Positions 29,791 to 36,488 of a stretch of DNA of 37,281 nucleotides are shown here, one piece after another. The position numbers were made by a program, and so were the translations under genes. Source of the DNA: Nostoc sp. CHAB 5834. GTDB lineage: Bacteria; Cyanobacteriota; Cyanobacteriia; Cyanobacteriales; Nostocaceae. The first letter of the stretch is position 1; each line of letters opens with the position of its first letter. The stretch lies in assembly GCA_020829485.1 (NCBI GenBank), contig JAIVFU010000066.1:1-37281 (forward strand), written 5' to 3'. The notes below the pieces were generated by a model that searched no databases, was not told the origin of the DNA, and saw only the letters and a program-made list of their open reading frames with translations.

Positions 29791-29876
29791 ACATAACGGA
29801 CAGAAGTAGACAGAATCCTTATGGAACAAGGGTTATGAAGACAGACATCTAGACAGATAGTAGACAGTAGACAGAA
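29780..29876. repeat. AGACAG-rich repeat cluster
   Basis: About eight copies of AGACAG or a close variant lie here (AGACAGATAGACAT, GGACAGA, AGTAGACAGA, AGACAGACAT, TAGACAGATAG, TAGACAGTAGACAGA). It matches in kind the AGACAC-rich cluster at 28023-28196, also directly after an ATPase gene end. The shared word suggests a common binding site that travelled with the ATPase gene. Slippage of a short tandem repeat is the alternative. Confidence 0.7.
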
Positions 29877-30152
29877 TGCCCAGGCGTGAATCACCAGGGG
29901 TTTTATGATCGCGGAATTTCTCATCAATCGTTGCTATCTCCTAGAGAGCCGGTCAAGTACAAGTAGTTGACAGAAAATACAGGATATGTATGTTATGTTA
30001 ATCAAACTTTTAAGCGCTCGGTTTTAATGTGATCGCTAAACACTAGACCTAAAAATTTAGCCAGAAATAGGCGTGTTGCCCTTATTCACATCATATATCT
30101 TTTGTCAAGATATATTAGTTTCGGTTGACTGACGCGTGGGTAAGCGGGACTA
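29877..30152. other. Gene-free stretch, part of a decayed region
   Basis: I see no gene or clear repeat. It is AT-rich with the words TGATCGC and TTTTTAAG. It lies between the ATPase fragment and a decayed HTH gene and looks like eroded intergenic DNA. Confidence 0.45.
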
Positions 30153-30440
30153 CTAGCTAGTTTTCGCAGCTTGTTTCTGCTCGTTCTCCAATACCGGGAA
30201 GTACCGCCGAGCATTAAGGGGCTTCTTCCACCCAGTCAACTCAAACAAGTACTCATCTTTCTTCTAGGTTAAGCATCGTTGCCCATTGATTGATTTGACT
30301 GCCGTTGATATTTATCCGCTCACACAGGTCAGTCTTGGTTAGCCCGTAAGTTCCTCTCGTCTAAACCCAGACAACTAGCAGGTGTTATCTCAATCGTGGT
30401 TGGTGGTAGCAATTGCTGGCGCACCGGGGCAGCGATCGCT
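30153..30440 (-). pseudogene. Decayed HTH-type gene, frameshifted
   Basis: Three pieces in different frames read on the minus strand: PVRQQLLPPTTIEITPASCL, LTKTDLCERININGSQINQW, and EYLFELTGWKKPLNARRYFP ending VLENEQKQAAKTS at TAG 30153-30155. In order they look like one protein of the cyanobacterial type LTRTDLCER-GI-P-NI, ending YLFELTGWK, with an HTH-like segment. At least two frameshifts, near 30345 and 30262, separate the pieces and no start remains. It is a pseudogene. A HIP1 octamer is at its 5' edge. Confidence 0.65.
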
Positions 30441-30496
30441 TTTTAAAAGAAATGGTTGATATTATTAATGCAGCAATTTAGGACAGAAATCATGAT

Positions 30497-30528
30497 AAAT
30501 ACTTAAATAATAAATTACTTAAGTATTT
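30497..30528. promoter_or_regulatory. 10-bp inverted repeat abutting the kinase start
   Basis: AAATACTTAA at 30497-30506 pairs with TTAAGTATTT at 30519-30528 around a 12-base AT-rich spacer. The right arm ends directly before GTGATG, where the kinase begins. A symmetric site here could bind a repressor or fold in the mRNA to mask the start. No conventional Shine-Dalgarno sequence is present. Confidence 0.6.
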
Positions 30529-30531
30529 GTG

Positions 30532-32094
30532 ATGAACTTTTGTATCAATCCTCATTGTCCAAGCCCAATCAATGATAATGACGAACATTTTTGTATCTCA
30601 TGTGGCTCAGAATTATTATTGAAAGGACGTTATCGGGTATTAAGACTATTGGGGGGAGGAGGCTTTGGTAATACTTATGAAGTTAGTGATAATCACAACA
30701 ATTCTACCAAAGTCATGAAAGTTCTTAAATTAAATCAACAAAAACATATTGAATTGTTTCAACAAGAAGCACGAGTTCTTGCATACTTAAATCATCCCGG
30801 CATTCCTAAAGTTGAGGAAGATGGGTATTTTATATATTTACCTCGAAACAGCCAAGATCCCATTTATTGCTTGGTCATGGAAAAGATAATTGGTCTTGAC
30901 TTGGAAAAATGGATGAGTAATCGAGGTATGTCACCCATCGACCAGAAATTAGCAATCAAATGGTTGCAGGAACTTACAGAAATTTTACATCAGGTACATC
31001 AGCAGAATTTCTTCCATCGAGATATTAAGCCTGCTAACATAATGCTCAAAGCTGATGGTAATTTGGCTTTGATTGATTTTGGAACTGTAAGACAATTAAC
31101 TGAAACTTATGAAGTAAAGATAGCCGCAGGACAAAAAGTTACTGGCATTATTTCCGCAGGATATACACCTAACGAACAAATTAATGGTCATGCAGAACCA
31201 TCCTCAGATTTTTTTGCATTAGGACGCACATTTGTATATTTGCTTACTGGCAAACATCCGCTTGAGCCAGCAATTTATGACGTTCAAAACCAAGAACTGA
31301 ACTGGAACAAGTATGCCACGCATATATCACCGTTACTGGTTGACCTGGTTTCAGCGATGATGGCACATCACCCTAGCCAACGACCAGAAAATACACAAAA
31401 AATTTTGGAACAGTTAGCTGAAATTGAACAAATCCTAAATTCAGGAGGACGGTACACACCTAAACTGAGGCGATTTCGACCTGGAATGCAATTTCCAAAA
31501 ACACAAAGAAAGTTTTTACTATGGTGGGTGTTAGCAAATATTGCAGGCGCACTAATTACTTTATACTTTGCTCAAGCACTTGATGTTATATGTCCAGCCA
31601 TCGCACCCCGGCTACAAATTGGAAAAATTATAATAAGCCCTTTGTTAAGTATGCTCTTTGGAACAATGCAATGGTTGGTTCTACGAAAGTGGTTTTATCG
31701 AACTAATTGGTGGGTTCTTGCTACTGCGCTCGATACAGTCATTAGTTACTATGTAATATTTTTCATCTATCTAAAATTAATATCTGATTCTCAAGCGTGT
31801 TTTCCTATTATATCAATACCGTTTATGGGAATAGTACAGTCGTTAGCTCTGCGACGATTTGTACGCCAAGCAGCTTGGTGGATTATAGCAATTCCTTTAT
31901 GCTCAATTATAAGTGGTTCAACCAGTGGCTTTTTTTTAAAATTACTGGAGCTGACGAGCTACTATAACTTTGTATCTATAAATTATCACCCTGTATTGGT
32001 AACTTTCACAGAAATAATCCGTTTCTCTATCTTTGGGTTACTAACAGGAAGTTTATTAATCTGGCTATTACGCTTCAATAGTACCAATTCCTAG
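30532..32094 (+). CDS. Serine/threonine protein kinase with zinc ribbon and membrane tail
   Basis: 520 residues from ATG at 30532 (a GTG sits one codon upstream). The N-terminus CINPHCPSPINDNDEHFCISCG is a zinc ribbon, a cyanobacterial kinase feature. The kinase core follows: glycine loop LGGGGFGNTYEV, lysine in KVMKVLK, HRDIKPANIM (catalytic loop, Asp and Asn), IDFGTVR (DFG) and an APE-like GYTPNEQ. RPENTQKILEQL ends the domain. The C-terminal 190 residues have five to six membrane helices, including LLWWVLANIAGALITLYFA, SPLLSMLFGTMQWLVL and FSIFGLLTGSLLIWLL. It should be a membrane-bound signalling kinase of the PknB-like type. Confidence 0.96.
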   Translation: MNFCINPHCPSPINDNDEHFCISCGSELLLKGRYRVLRLLGGGGFGNTYEVSDNHNNSTKVMKVLKLNQQKHIELFQQEARVLAYLNHPGIPKVEEDGYFIYLPRNSQDPIYCLVMEKIIGLDLEKWMSNRGMSPIDQKLAIKWLQELTEILHQVHQQNFFHRDIKPANIMLKADGNLALIDFGTVRQLTETYEVKIAAGQKVTGIISAGYTPNEQINGHAEPSSDFFALGRTFVYLLTGKHPLEPAIYDVQNQELNWNKYATHISPLLVDLVSAMMAHHPSQRPENTQKILEQLAEIEQILNSGGRYTPKLRRFRPGMQFPKTQRKFLLWWVLANIAGALITLYFAQALDVICPAIAPRLQIGKIIISPLLSMLFGTMQWLVLRKWFYRTNWWVLATALDTVISYYVIFFIYLKLISDSQACFPIISIPFMGIVQSLALRRFVRQAAWWIIAIPLCSIISGSTSGFFLKLLELTSYYNFVSINYHPVLVTFTEIIRFSIFGLLTGSLLIWLLRFNSTNS

Positions 32095-32539
32095 TTGACG
32101 GTACTTAGACAAAACAGAAGGTTAAAAAAGGATATAGCCCTCTTCTGTCACTTTCCGATTATGATGAAAAGCCGTTGAAGCGATCACCTGCGGCAGGCGA
32201 AAAAGCACCATCATGCTCATGCAGCAGTGCATGAAGTTAATCAGAAGAAATCCCAACCCAGATACCAACCATCTCCAGCCAAATGTGTGTATATCTGGAA
32301 ACAGTTAAGCGCAACTTATACTTCCACGGCAGATTTGCGATCGCTGACAGCACACCGCAGGCTATCGCCTTTTCCTGGATCAGAACTGATGATATCAGGA
32401 TTGATATCAATGCCCCCTAAAGATATCTATAGAAGGCAGGGCTTTTATTATGGAGTGCAATGAACGCTTGATAACCGCATTAATAGGGGTAGATTATACC
32501 TGCTTTTGGTCATCGCGCTATAAGCATAAGCAAGTTTAA

Positions 32540-32674
32540 TCAGCCAACGTGAGAATGCGGGTTGTAGCGGTCGTGGTTTCGGGCTGATTCATAAGCCTGG
32601 GTTAAGGGTGTGTCATCGCTCACGGAATATATAGGTTTTCGGTCGCTTACATTGTTTAATGTGGAAAAGACCAT
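32540..32674 (-). CDS. Possible 44-residue peptide or relic
   Basis: The minus strand from ATG at 32674 reads MVFSTLNNVSDRKPIYSVSD, then DTPLTQAYESARNHDRYNPHSHVG and stops. The segment KPIYSVSDDTPLTQAYESAR looks more like real protein than noise, yet no start context or family supports it. It could be a 3' relic of a longer gene. Confidence 0.3.
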   Translation of the reverse strand: MVFSTLNNVSDRKPIYSVSDDTPLTQAYESARNHDRYNPHSHVG

Positions 32675-32692
32675 GTAGGATTGGAGAGGGGA

Positions 32693-32713
32693 GATTGCCG
32701 ATTGCAGATTGGG
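32693..32713 (+). repeat. Heptamer STRR-like repeats, upstream of S23 gene
   Basis: Three 7-bp units, GATTGCC, GATTGCA and GATTGGG, in tandem. They are in the reverse orientation to the GCAATCT units at 33144-33171 on the other side of the S23 gene. Heptamer tandem repeats (STRR) are typical of heterocyst-forming cyanobacteria. Confidence 0.75.
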
Positions 32714-32719
32714 GGAGAA

Positions 32720-33103
32720 ATGGACAAGGAGCAGTTTAAGGAGAGAACCCAATCTTTTGCTTTACGGATAATTAATTTAGTTGAAGCTTTACCAAAAGAC
32801 CAAACAACCTCACAAGTCATAGGCAAACAATTACTCCGCTCAGGAACGTCAGTAGGGGCCAATTATCGGGCAGCCTGTCGTGCCAAATCAACGGCTGAAC
32901 TTATCACCAAGCTCAATATTACATTAGAGGAAGCCGATGAATCGCTTTACTGGATGGAACTGATTGTCAAAGCGAAATTAATGGACTCTAAATTGCTTCA
33001 GAACTTGATGCAGGAAGCTAATGAAATTGTATCAATGCTGGTGTCTTCTCTCAAAACGTTACGGTCAAAACCCAAAGATTCTCGAATTTATAACCCCAAT
33101 TAA
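32720..33103 (+). CDS. Four-helix bundle protein (S23/IVP-like)
   Basis: 127 residues from ATG at 32720, chosen for the GGGGGAGAA site six bases ahead; an upstream in-frame start at 32681 is less likely. The core FKERTQSFALRIINLVEALP, SQVIGKQLLRSGTSVGANYR, AACRAKSTAELITKLNITLE and EADESLYWMELIVKAKLMD is the family of small four-helix bundles named for 23S rRNA intervening-sequence proteins. The R-S-G-TSVGANYREA motif is typical. They are related to Avd, the accessory protein of diversity-generating retroelements, but no reverse transcriptase is here. Flanking heptamers suggest movement as a cassette. Confidence 0.93.
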   Translation: MDKEQFKERTQSFALRIINLVEALPKDQTTSQVIGKQLLRSGTSVGANYRAACRAKSTAELITKLNITLEEADESLYWMELIVKAKLMDSKLLQNLMQEANEIVSMLVSSLKTLRSKPKDSRIYNPN

Positions 33104-33143
33104 TCAATCTCTTGCTTCAATCTTCCTTCTACAATCTCCAAAA

Positions 33144-33171
33144 ACAATCTGCAATCTACAATCTGCAATCT
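33144..33171 (+). repeat. Heptamer STRR-like repeats, downstream of S23 gene
   Basis: Four tandem 7-bp units, ACAATCT, GCAATCT, ACAATCT, GCAATCT; a further ACAATCT lies at 33131-33137. They are the inverted counterpart of the GATTGCN units at 32693-32713. They end nine bases before the recombinase start at 33180. Confidence 0.9.
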
Positions 33172-33179
33172 TCAATGAA

Positions 33180-33749
33180 ATGAAAATCAACCGGTTCGGT
33201 AGGGCAGAAATCCTCACACCCGATCAAATCAATGTCCTATTTACCGAGGGCTTTGTCAACCCACGCGATCGCGCTCTATTTGGCGTGTGTCTTTATGCTG
33301 CCTGCCGAATTAACGAAGCTTGCACTTTGGCGGTAAAAGACGTGTTCGGCAGTAACGGTGTTAGAGGGGTGTTAGTACTACGCAGTATCAACACCAAAGG
33401 CAAGCGAGACACCAGGGAAATCCAAGTGCATCCGAAGCTTAGGCAGTATTTAGAAGAGTACAACCCCAACCGCCGCAAGGAGTTCTTGTTTCCCGGTCGG
33501 CATGGGTTGTTACATATTCACAAGGTCAGCGCCGATAAAATTCTCAGAGATACCTGTGTGCGGCTGGGGATTGAAGGGGTTAGTACCCACAGTTTCAGGA
33601 GGACTGCGTTAACCAGGATGAGCGATGCAGGGATACCGTTGCGCCACATTCAGGAGATATCGGGGCATCGCACGCTGGCAGCTTTGGAGCGTTATCTGGG
33701 GGTAACTGAAAAGCAGAAGCAAAACGCGATCTCTGCTTTGGACTTTTGA
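33180..33749 (+). CDS. Tyrosine recombinase (phage integrase family), catalytic domain only
   Basis: 189 residues from ATG at 33180; an earlier frame start at 33021 would lie inside the S23 gene. The catalytic residues are all visible: Arg in YAACRINEACTLAVKD, Lys in the beta-hairpin (NTKGKRDTREIQV), HSFRRT (His-x-x-Arg), GHRTLAALERYLGV (His and Tyr). Only the catalytic domain is present, without the N-terminal core-binding domain of standard integrases; this minimal size is common in cyanobacteria. It could resolve plasmid multimers or move a cassette. No att or dif-like site is recognised. Confidence 0.94.
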   Translation: MKINRFGRAEILTPDQINVLFTEGFVNPRDRALFGVCLYAACRINEACTLAVKDVFGSNGVRGVLVLRSINTKGKRDTREIQVHPKLRQYLEEYNPNRRKEFLFPGRHGLLHIHKVSADKILRDTCVRLGIEGVSTHSFRRTALTRMSDAGIPLRHIQEISGHRTLAALERYLGVTEKQKQNAISALDF

Positions 33750-33925
33750 ATCTTAGCCAAAAGCCCATAGACAAGTTTGATATCAAATACCCAGATTTGA
33801 TGTTATGAGTAAATAATCAGTTACTCAAATGAGCGTTTATTGAAGAAGATCGCAAACAAAATGTCGCAGAAATGGAAATAGAGATGAGCCATTTTAATTG
33901 GAAAATAAATGTGTAGTTTTTAAGT

Positions 33926-33949
33926 AATAAGTATAATTTAACACTTATT
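33926..33949 (-). terminator. AT-rich hairpin after the TPR gene
   Basis: AATAAGT at 33926-33932 pairs with ACTTATT at 33943-33949 around a 10-base loop. On the minus strand it lies 15 bases after the TPR gene stop and is followed by ACTTAAAAA. The stem is weak and AT-only apart from one pair; terminator function is possible but not strong. Confidence 0.35.
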
Positions 33950-33963
33950 TTGATAAGTTATTT

Positions 33964-35763
33964 TCAATTAGGATCGAGTTGGTAGACACGATTGAAGTCC
34001 TCTAACGCTCCCTGCTGATCGCCGAACTGGACACGGGCAGTCGCTCGGTTTCTGTAGGCTTCGGCATTGTTAGGCTCAAGTTGAATAACACAGGTAAGAT
34101 CCTCAATAGCCCCTTGCTGGTTGCCTAACTGAGTACGAATACTTGCCCGAAGGCTGTAAGCTAAGGCGAAACCTGGATCGATTTGAATAGCGCGATTGAA
34201 ATCTTCAATTGCCTGCTGATTGTCGCCCAGTTTAAAACGAGCATTGCCTCGGTTGTAGTAAGCTCCAGCGTCATTGGGATTAAGTTGAATGGCGCGTGTG
34301 TAGTCTGCAATCGCTCCTTGATAGTTACCCAAGTCAGCATGAGCGCTCCCTTGGTTAAAATAAACTTTGGCATCATCAGGATTCAGTTTGATCTCATATC
34401 CCCTTACCCGACACAAAACCCACTGCATCCCTGCCATAGCTAATAACAGCAAGCACAGCACCAACAGCAGGACAAACAGTAAGAACTGTTGCACTATGAC
34501 AACTACTGATACTGCACGTAGAAGCACCTTTGGCATAGGGGAATGCTGCTTCCATAGTGATGGGACCGATAGCCGTTTGACGATCACTGATATTGCACAT
34601 ATAACTGCCCTCGGCATAAAAGAGCGTTCCCATAACAGATTAGCTAGACCCTGCCGCGTCTTATTTGTACGGGGATGGTTTTTTCCTAGCTGTTGTTCCA
34701 GAATGATTAGTGCCCGTCGAAGGAACCATTCTGCTTCGGTATAGCGTCCCTGGCGATTATAGAGTACTGCTAAATTGTGGTAATCGATAGCTACATCGGG
34801 ATGGTTGACTCCTAAATGCTGTTCGTCAATGTAGAGTACTTGCAGCAGCAACTGTTCTGCCTCAGCATTGTATCTCTGAGATAAGTAGAATCCTGCCAAA
34901 TTACTGAGACTAGTGGCAAATTCAGGGTGACTGCTGCCAACTTTTTGCTTCCAAATCTGTACAGAACGTACCTGTAATGGCTCTGCTTCAGAGTAGCGTT
35001 CCTGGATATTGTAGAGCACTGCCAGATTGTTAAGGCTGGCAGCAACATTAGGATGATTTGCACCCAACCGCTGCTCCCGAATTTGCAGCGCTTGCTTGTA
35101 CATCGATTCAGCTTCAGCATAGCGCTCTTGATCAACGTATACATTTGCTAGACCATTGAGACTCTGTGCCACATCGGGATGGTTAGCACCCAACTGCTGC
35201 TCCTGAATTTTCAAGGAGCGCATATATAACTGTTCTGCCTCGTGGTAGCGTCCCTGAGTTTTGTAGAATCCTGCCAGACACTCAATACCTAGTGCCAGAT
35301 CGGGATGGTCGGGACTTAACTGCTGCTCTCGAATCTCCAAGGAGCGCATATATAGCTGTTCTGCCTCGTCGTAGCGTCCCTGATTATGATATACGTTCGC
35401 TAGATTATTAAAGTTTTGAGCGAAATAAATATGATCAGGCTCAAACAGCAGCCCCAAAATCTGTAGGGAATCCCAATACAACTGTTCTGCATCCAAATAG
35501 CGACCTTGGTGATAGTAAAGAGCTGCCTTGTTGTTGAGAATAATAGCGGATTGGTTGAGAATAATAGCGGATTGCTTGAGGATGGAGACGGATTCGGCAG
35601 CCTTAGTAGCGAAATGGAAATCATCTTCTTGCTGCTCTGCAAGCTGTTTTACAATCTGTACTAATTGCCGAATCGCGGCTTCTACCTCAGCGTAACCTCG
35701 AGTAGCATACGTGTTTGCTAGATTATCAAGATAGGAAGTAACATCGGAATAGTCAGTACTCAT
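33964..35763 (-). CDS. TPR protein with central membrane segment
   Basis: 599 residues from ATG at 35763; an in-frame TTG three codons earlier is less likely. Residues about 80-365 contain six kinesin-light-chain-type TPR units (YHNQGRYDEAEQLYMRSLEI, then EQQL-DHPDLA spacers of 42 residues). A linker follows with MPRAVICAISVIVKR and a related MPKVLLRAVSVVVIV, then a hydrophobic helix FLLFVLLLVLCLLLLAMAGM (about 424-443). After this come four standard 34-residue TPRs (AKVYFNQGSAHADLGNYQGA, AIQLNPNDAGAYYNRGN). TPRs bind proteins or peptides. It follows the NB-ARC and short TPR genes and is probably the sensor or anchor of the cluster. Confidence 0.92.
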   Translation of the reverse strand: MSTDYSDVTSYLDNLANTYATRGYAEVEAAIRQLVQIVKQLAEQQEDDFHFATKAAESVSILKQSAIILNQSAIILNNKAALYYHQGRYLDAEQLYWDSLQILGLLFEPDHIYFAQNFNNLANVYHNQGRYDEAEQLYMRSLEIREQQLSPDHPDLALGIECLAGFYKTQGRYHEAEQLYMRSLKIQEQQLGANHPDVAQSLNGLANVYVDQERYAEAESMYKQALQIREQRLGANHPNVAASLNNLAVLYNIQERYSEAEPLQVRSVQIWKQKVGSSHPEFATSLSNLAGFYLSQRYNAEAEQLLLQVLYIDEQHLGVNHPDVAIDYHNLAVLYNRQGRYTEAEWFLRRALIILEQQLGKNHPRTNKTRQGLANLLWERSFMPRAVICAISVIVKRLSVPSLWKQHSPMPKVLLRAVSVVVIVQQFLLFVLLLVLCLLLLAMAGMQWVLCRVRGYEIKLNPDDAKVYFNQGSAHADLGNYQGAIADYTRAIQLNPNDAGAYYNRGNARFKLGDNQQAIEDFNRAIQIDPGFALAYSLRASIRTQLGNQQGAIEDLTCVIQLEPNNAEAYRNRATARVQFGDQQGALEDFNRVYQLDPN

Positions 35764-35954
35764 AGTGTTCAAATTGGGTATTAAAAAGTTTTAAACTCAT
35801 CCGTCTACACTCCATTTCAATCATGGCGCTCAAGATAAGATTAAGCTGTTTGCTAATAAATTAACCCTATTCATTTCATCTGGAGGGCGCGTTCACGTAT
35901 TTGGAAGACCAGAATTTTATTGCCTCAGTTTGAAAGTTTATTGTTTGCGTAGAG
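35764..35954. other. Spacer between two TPR genes
   Basis: No gene. It is AT-rich with GGAGGGCGCG near 35882. It may contain the promoter of the long TPR gene. Confidence 0.5.
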
Positions 35955-36488
35955 CTACAGTAATCGCGAAAGTAACGATTCTGCCTCAGCATAACGTCCC
36001 TGAATCCGGTAGATATCTGCTAGATTGCTGAGGTAGATTGTAAAATAAGAGTGATCAGTTCCCAACTGCTCTGCAATCTGTAGTGATTGCAACTGTAATT
36101 TTTCTGCCTCAGTGTAGAGTCCTTGGGCTTGGTAGACTCCCGCTAAACTATCGATAATAATGGCGATATCGGGATGGTTTTTACCTAAACGCTTTTCTGC
36201 AATTTTCTGACCTTGTTCCAGCCAGTGTAATGCCTGAGCATAAGCTCCTTGTCCTTGATAAAAATGGGCAATGCGATTGTAGAATTTAATCAAATCCTCA
36301 TCGGTGAGCCAATCATTTAACGCTATAGCAGCTTCGGCAACATGGGGAATCGCAGGTGTGACTTGCTCAATCAAAGGTCGGGTCGGAATTAGAGGAATTT
36401 GGCTTGCAACAGCGACCATTGTCTTGACAAAAGCCCGTTTCATTTGGTCTGCTTCGGTTTGTTGCTTGACCTCAACAAACTGCGACAT
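35955..36488 (-). CDS. Short TPR protein, probably split from NB-ARC ATPase
   Basis: 177 residues, ATG at 36488, overlapping the NB-ARC stop by 17 bases. The N-terminus ADQMKRAFVKTMVAVASQIP, then EQVTPAIPHVAEAAIALNDWL and DLIKFYNRIAHFYQGQGAYA is the normal linker between the winged-helix part and the TPRs in fused cyanobacterial NB-ARC-TPR proteins. Two to three KLC-type TPRs follow (HWLEQGQKIAEKRLGKNHPD, AEKLQLQSLQIAEQLGTDHS, AEAESLLSRLL) and the protein then stops, fewer repeats than usual. A single base shift would join it to the ATPase. It could be made by coupled translation or be a mutated remnant. Confidence 0.85.
   Translation of the reverse strand: MSQFVEVKQQTEADQMKRAFVKTMVAVASQIPLIPTRPLIEQVTPAIPHVAEAAIALNDWLTDEDLIKFYNRIAHFYQGQGAYAQALHWLEQGQKIAEKRLGKNHPDIAIIIDSLAGVYQAQGLYTEAEKLQLQSLQIAEQLGTDHSYFTIYLSNLADIYRIQGRYAEAESLLSRLL

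Larger units (their letters stand above)
32095..32719. other. Mostly gene-free stretch between kinase and S23 gene
   Basis: No convincing plus-strand gene. A HIP1 octamer lies near 32338. A 78-codon open frame at 32227-32463 lacks a binding site and protein-like features. A possible short minus-strand gene lies at 32540-32674. The right end holds three 7-bp repeats: GATTGCC, GATTGCA and GATTGGG at 32693-32713. Confidence 0.5.

Noticed and set aside
28023..29876. AGACA clusters as a CRISPR array
   Set aside because: Units are only 5-7 bases with irregular spacing and no leader or cas genes.
29444..29927. Two minus-strand open frames
   Set aside because: They lie opposite the long inverted repeat, the ATPase fragment and the AGACAG cluster; the plus strand explains the coding signal.
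32227..32463. 78-codon plus-strand frame from GTG
   Set aside because: No ribosome binding site, no conserved-looking motif, and a HIP1 octamer shapes part of it. Listed only as part of the gene-free stretch.
32720..33749. Diversity-generating retroelement
   Set aside because: An Avd-like four-helix bundle is present but there is no reverse transcriptase, template repeat or variable repeat.
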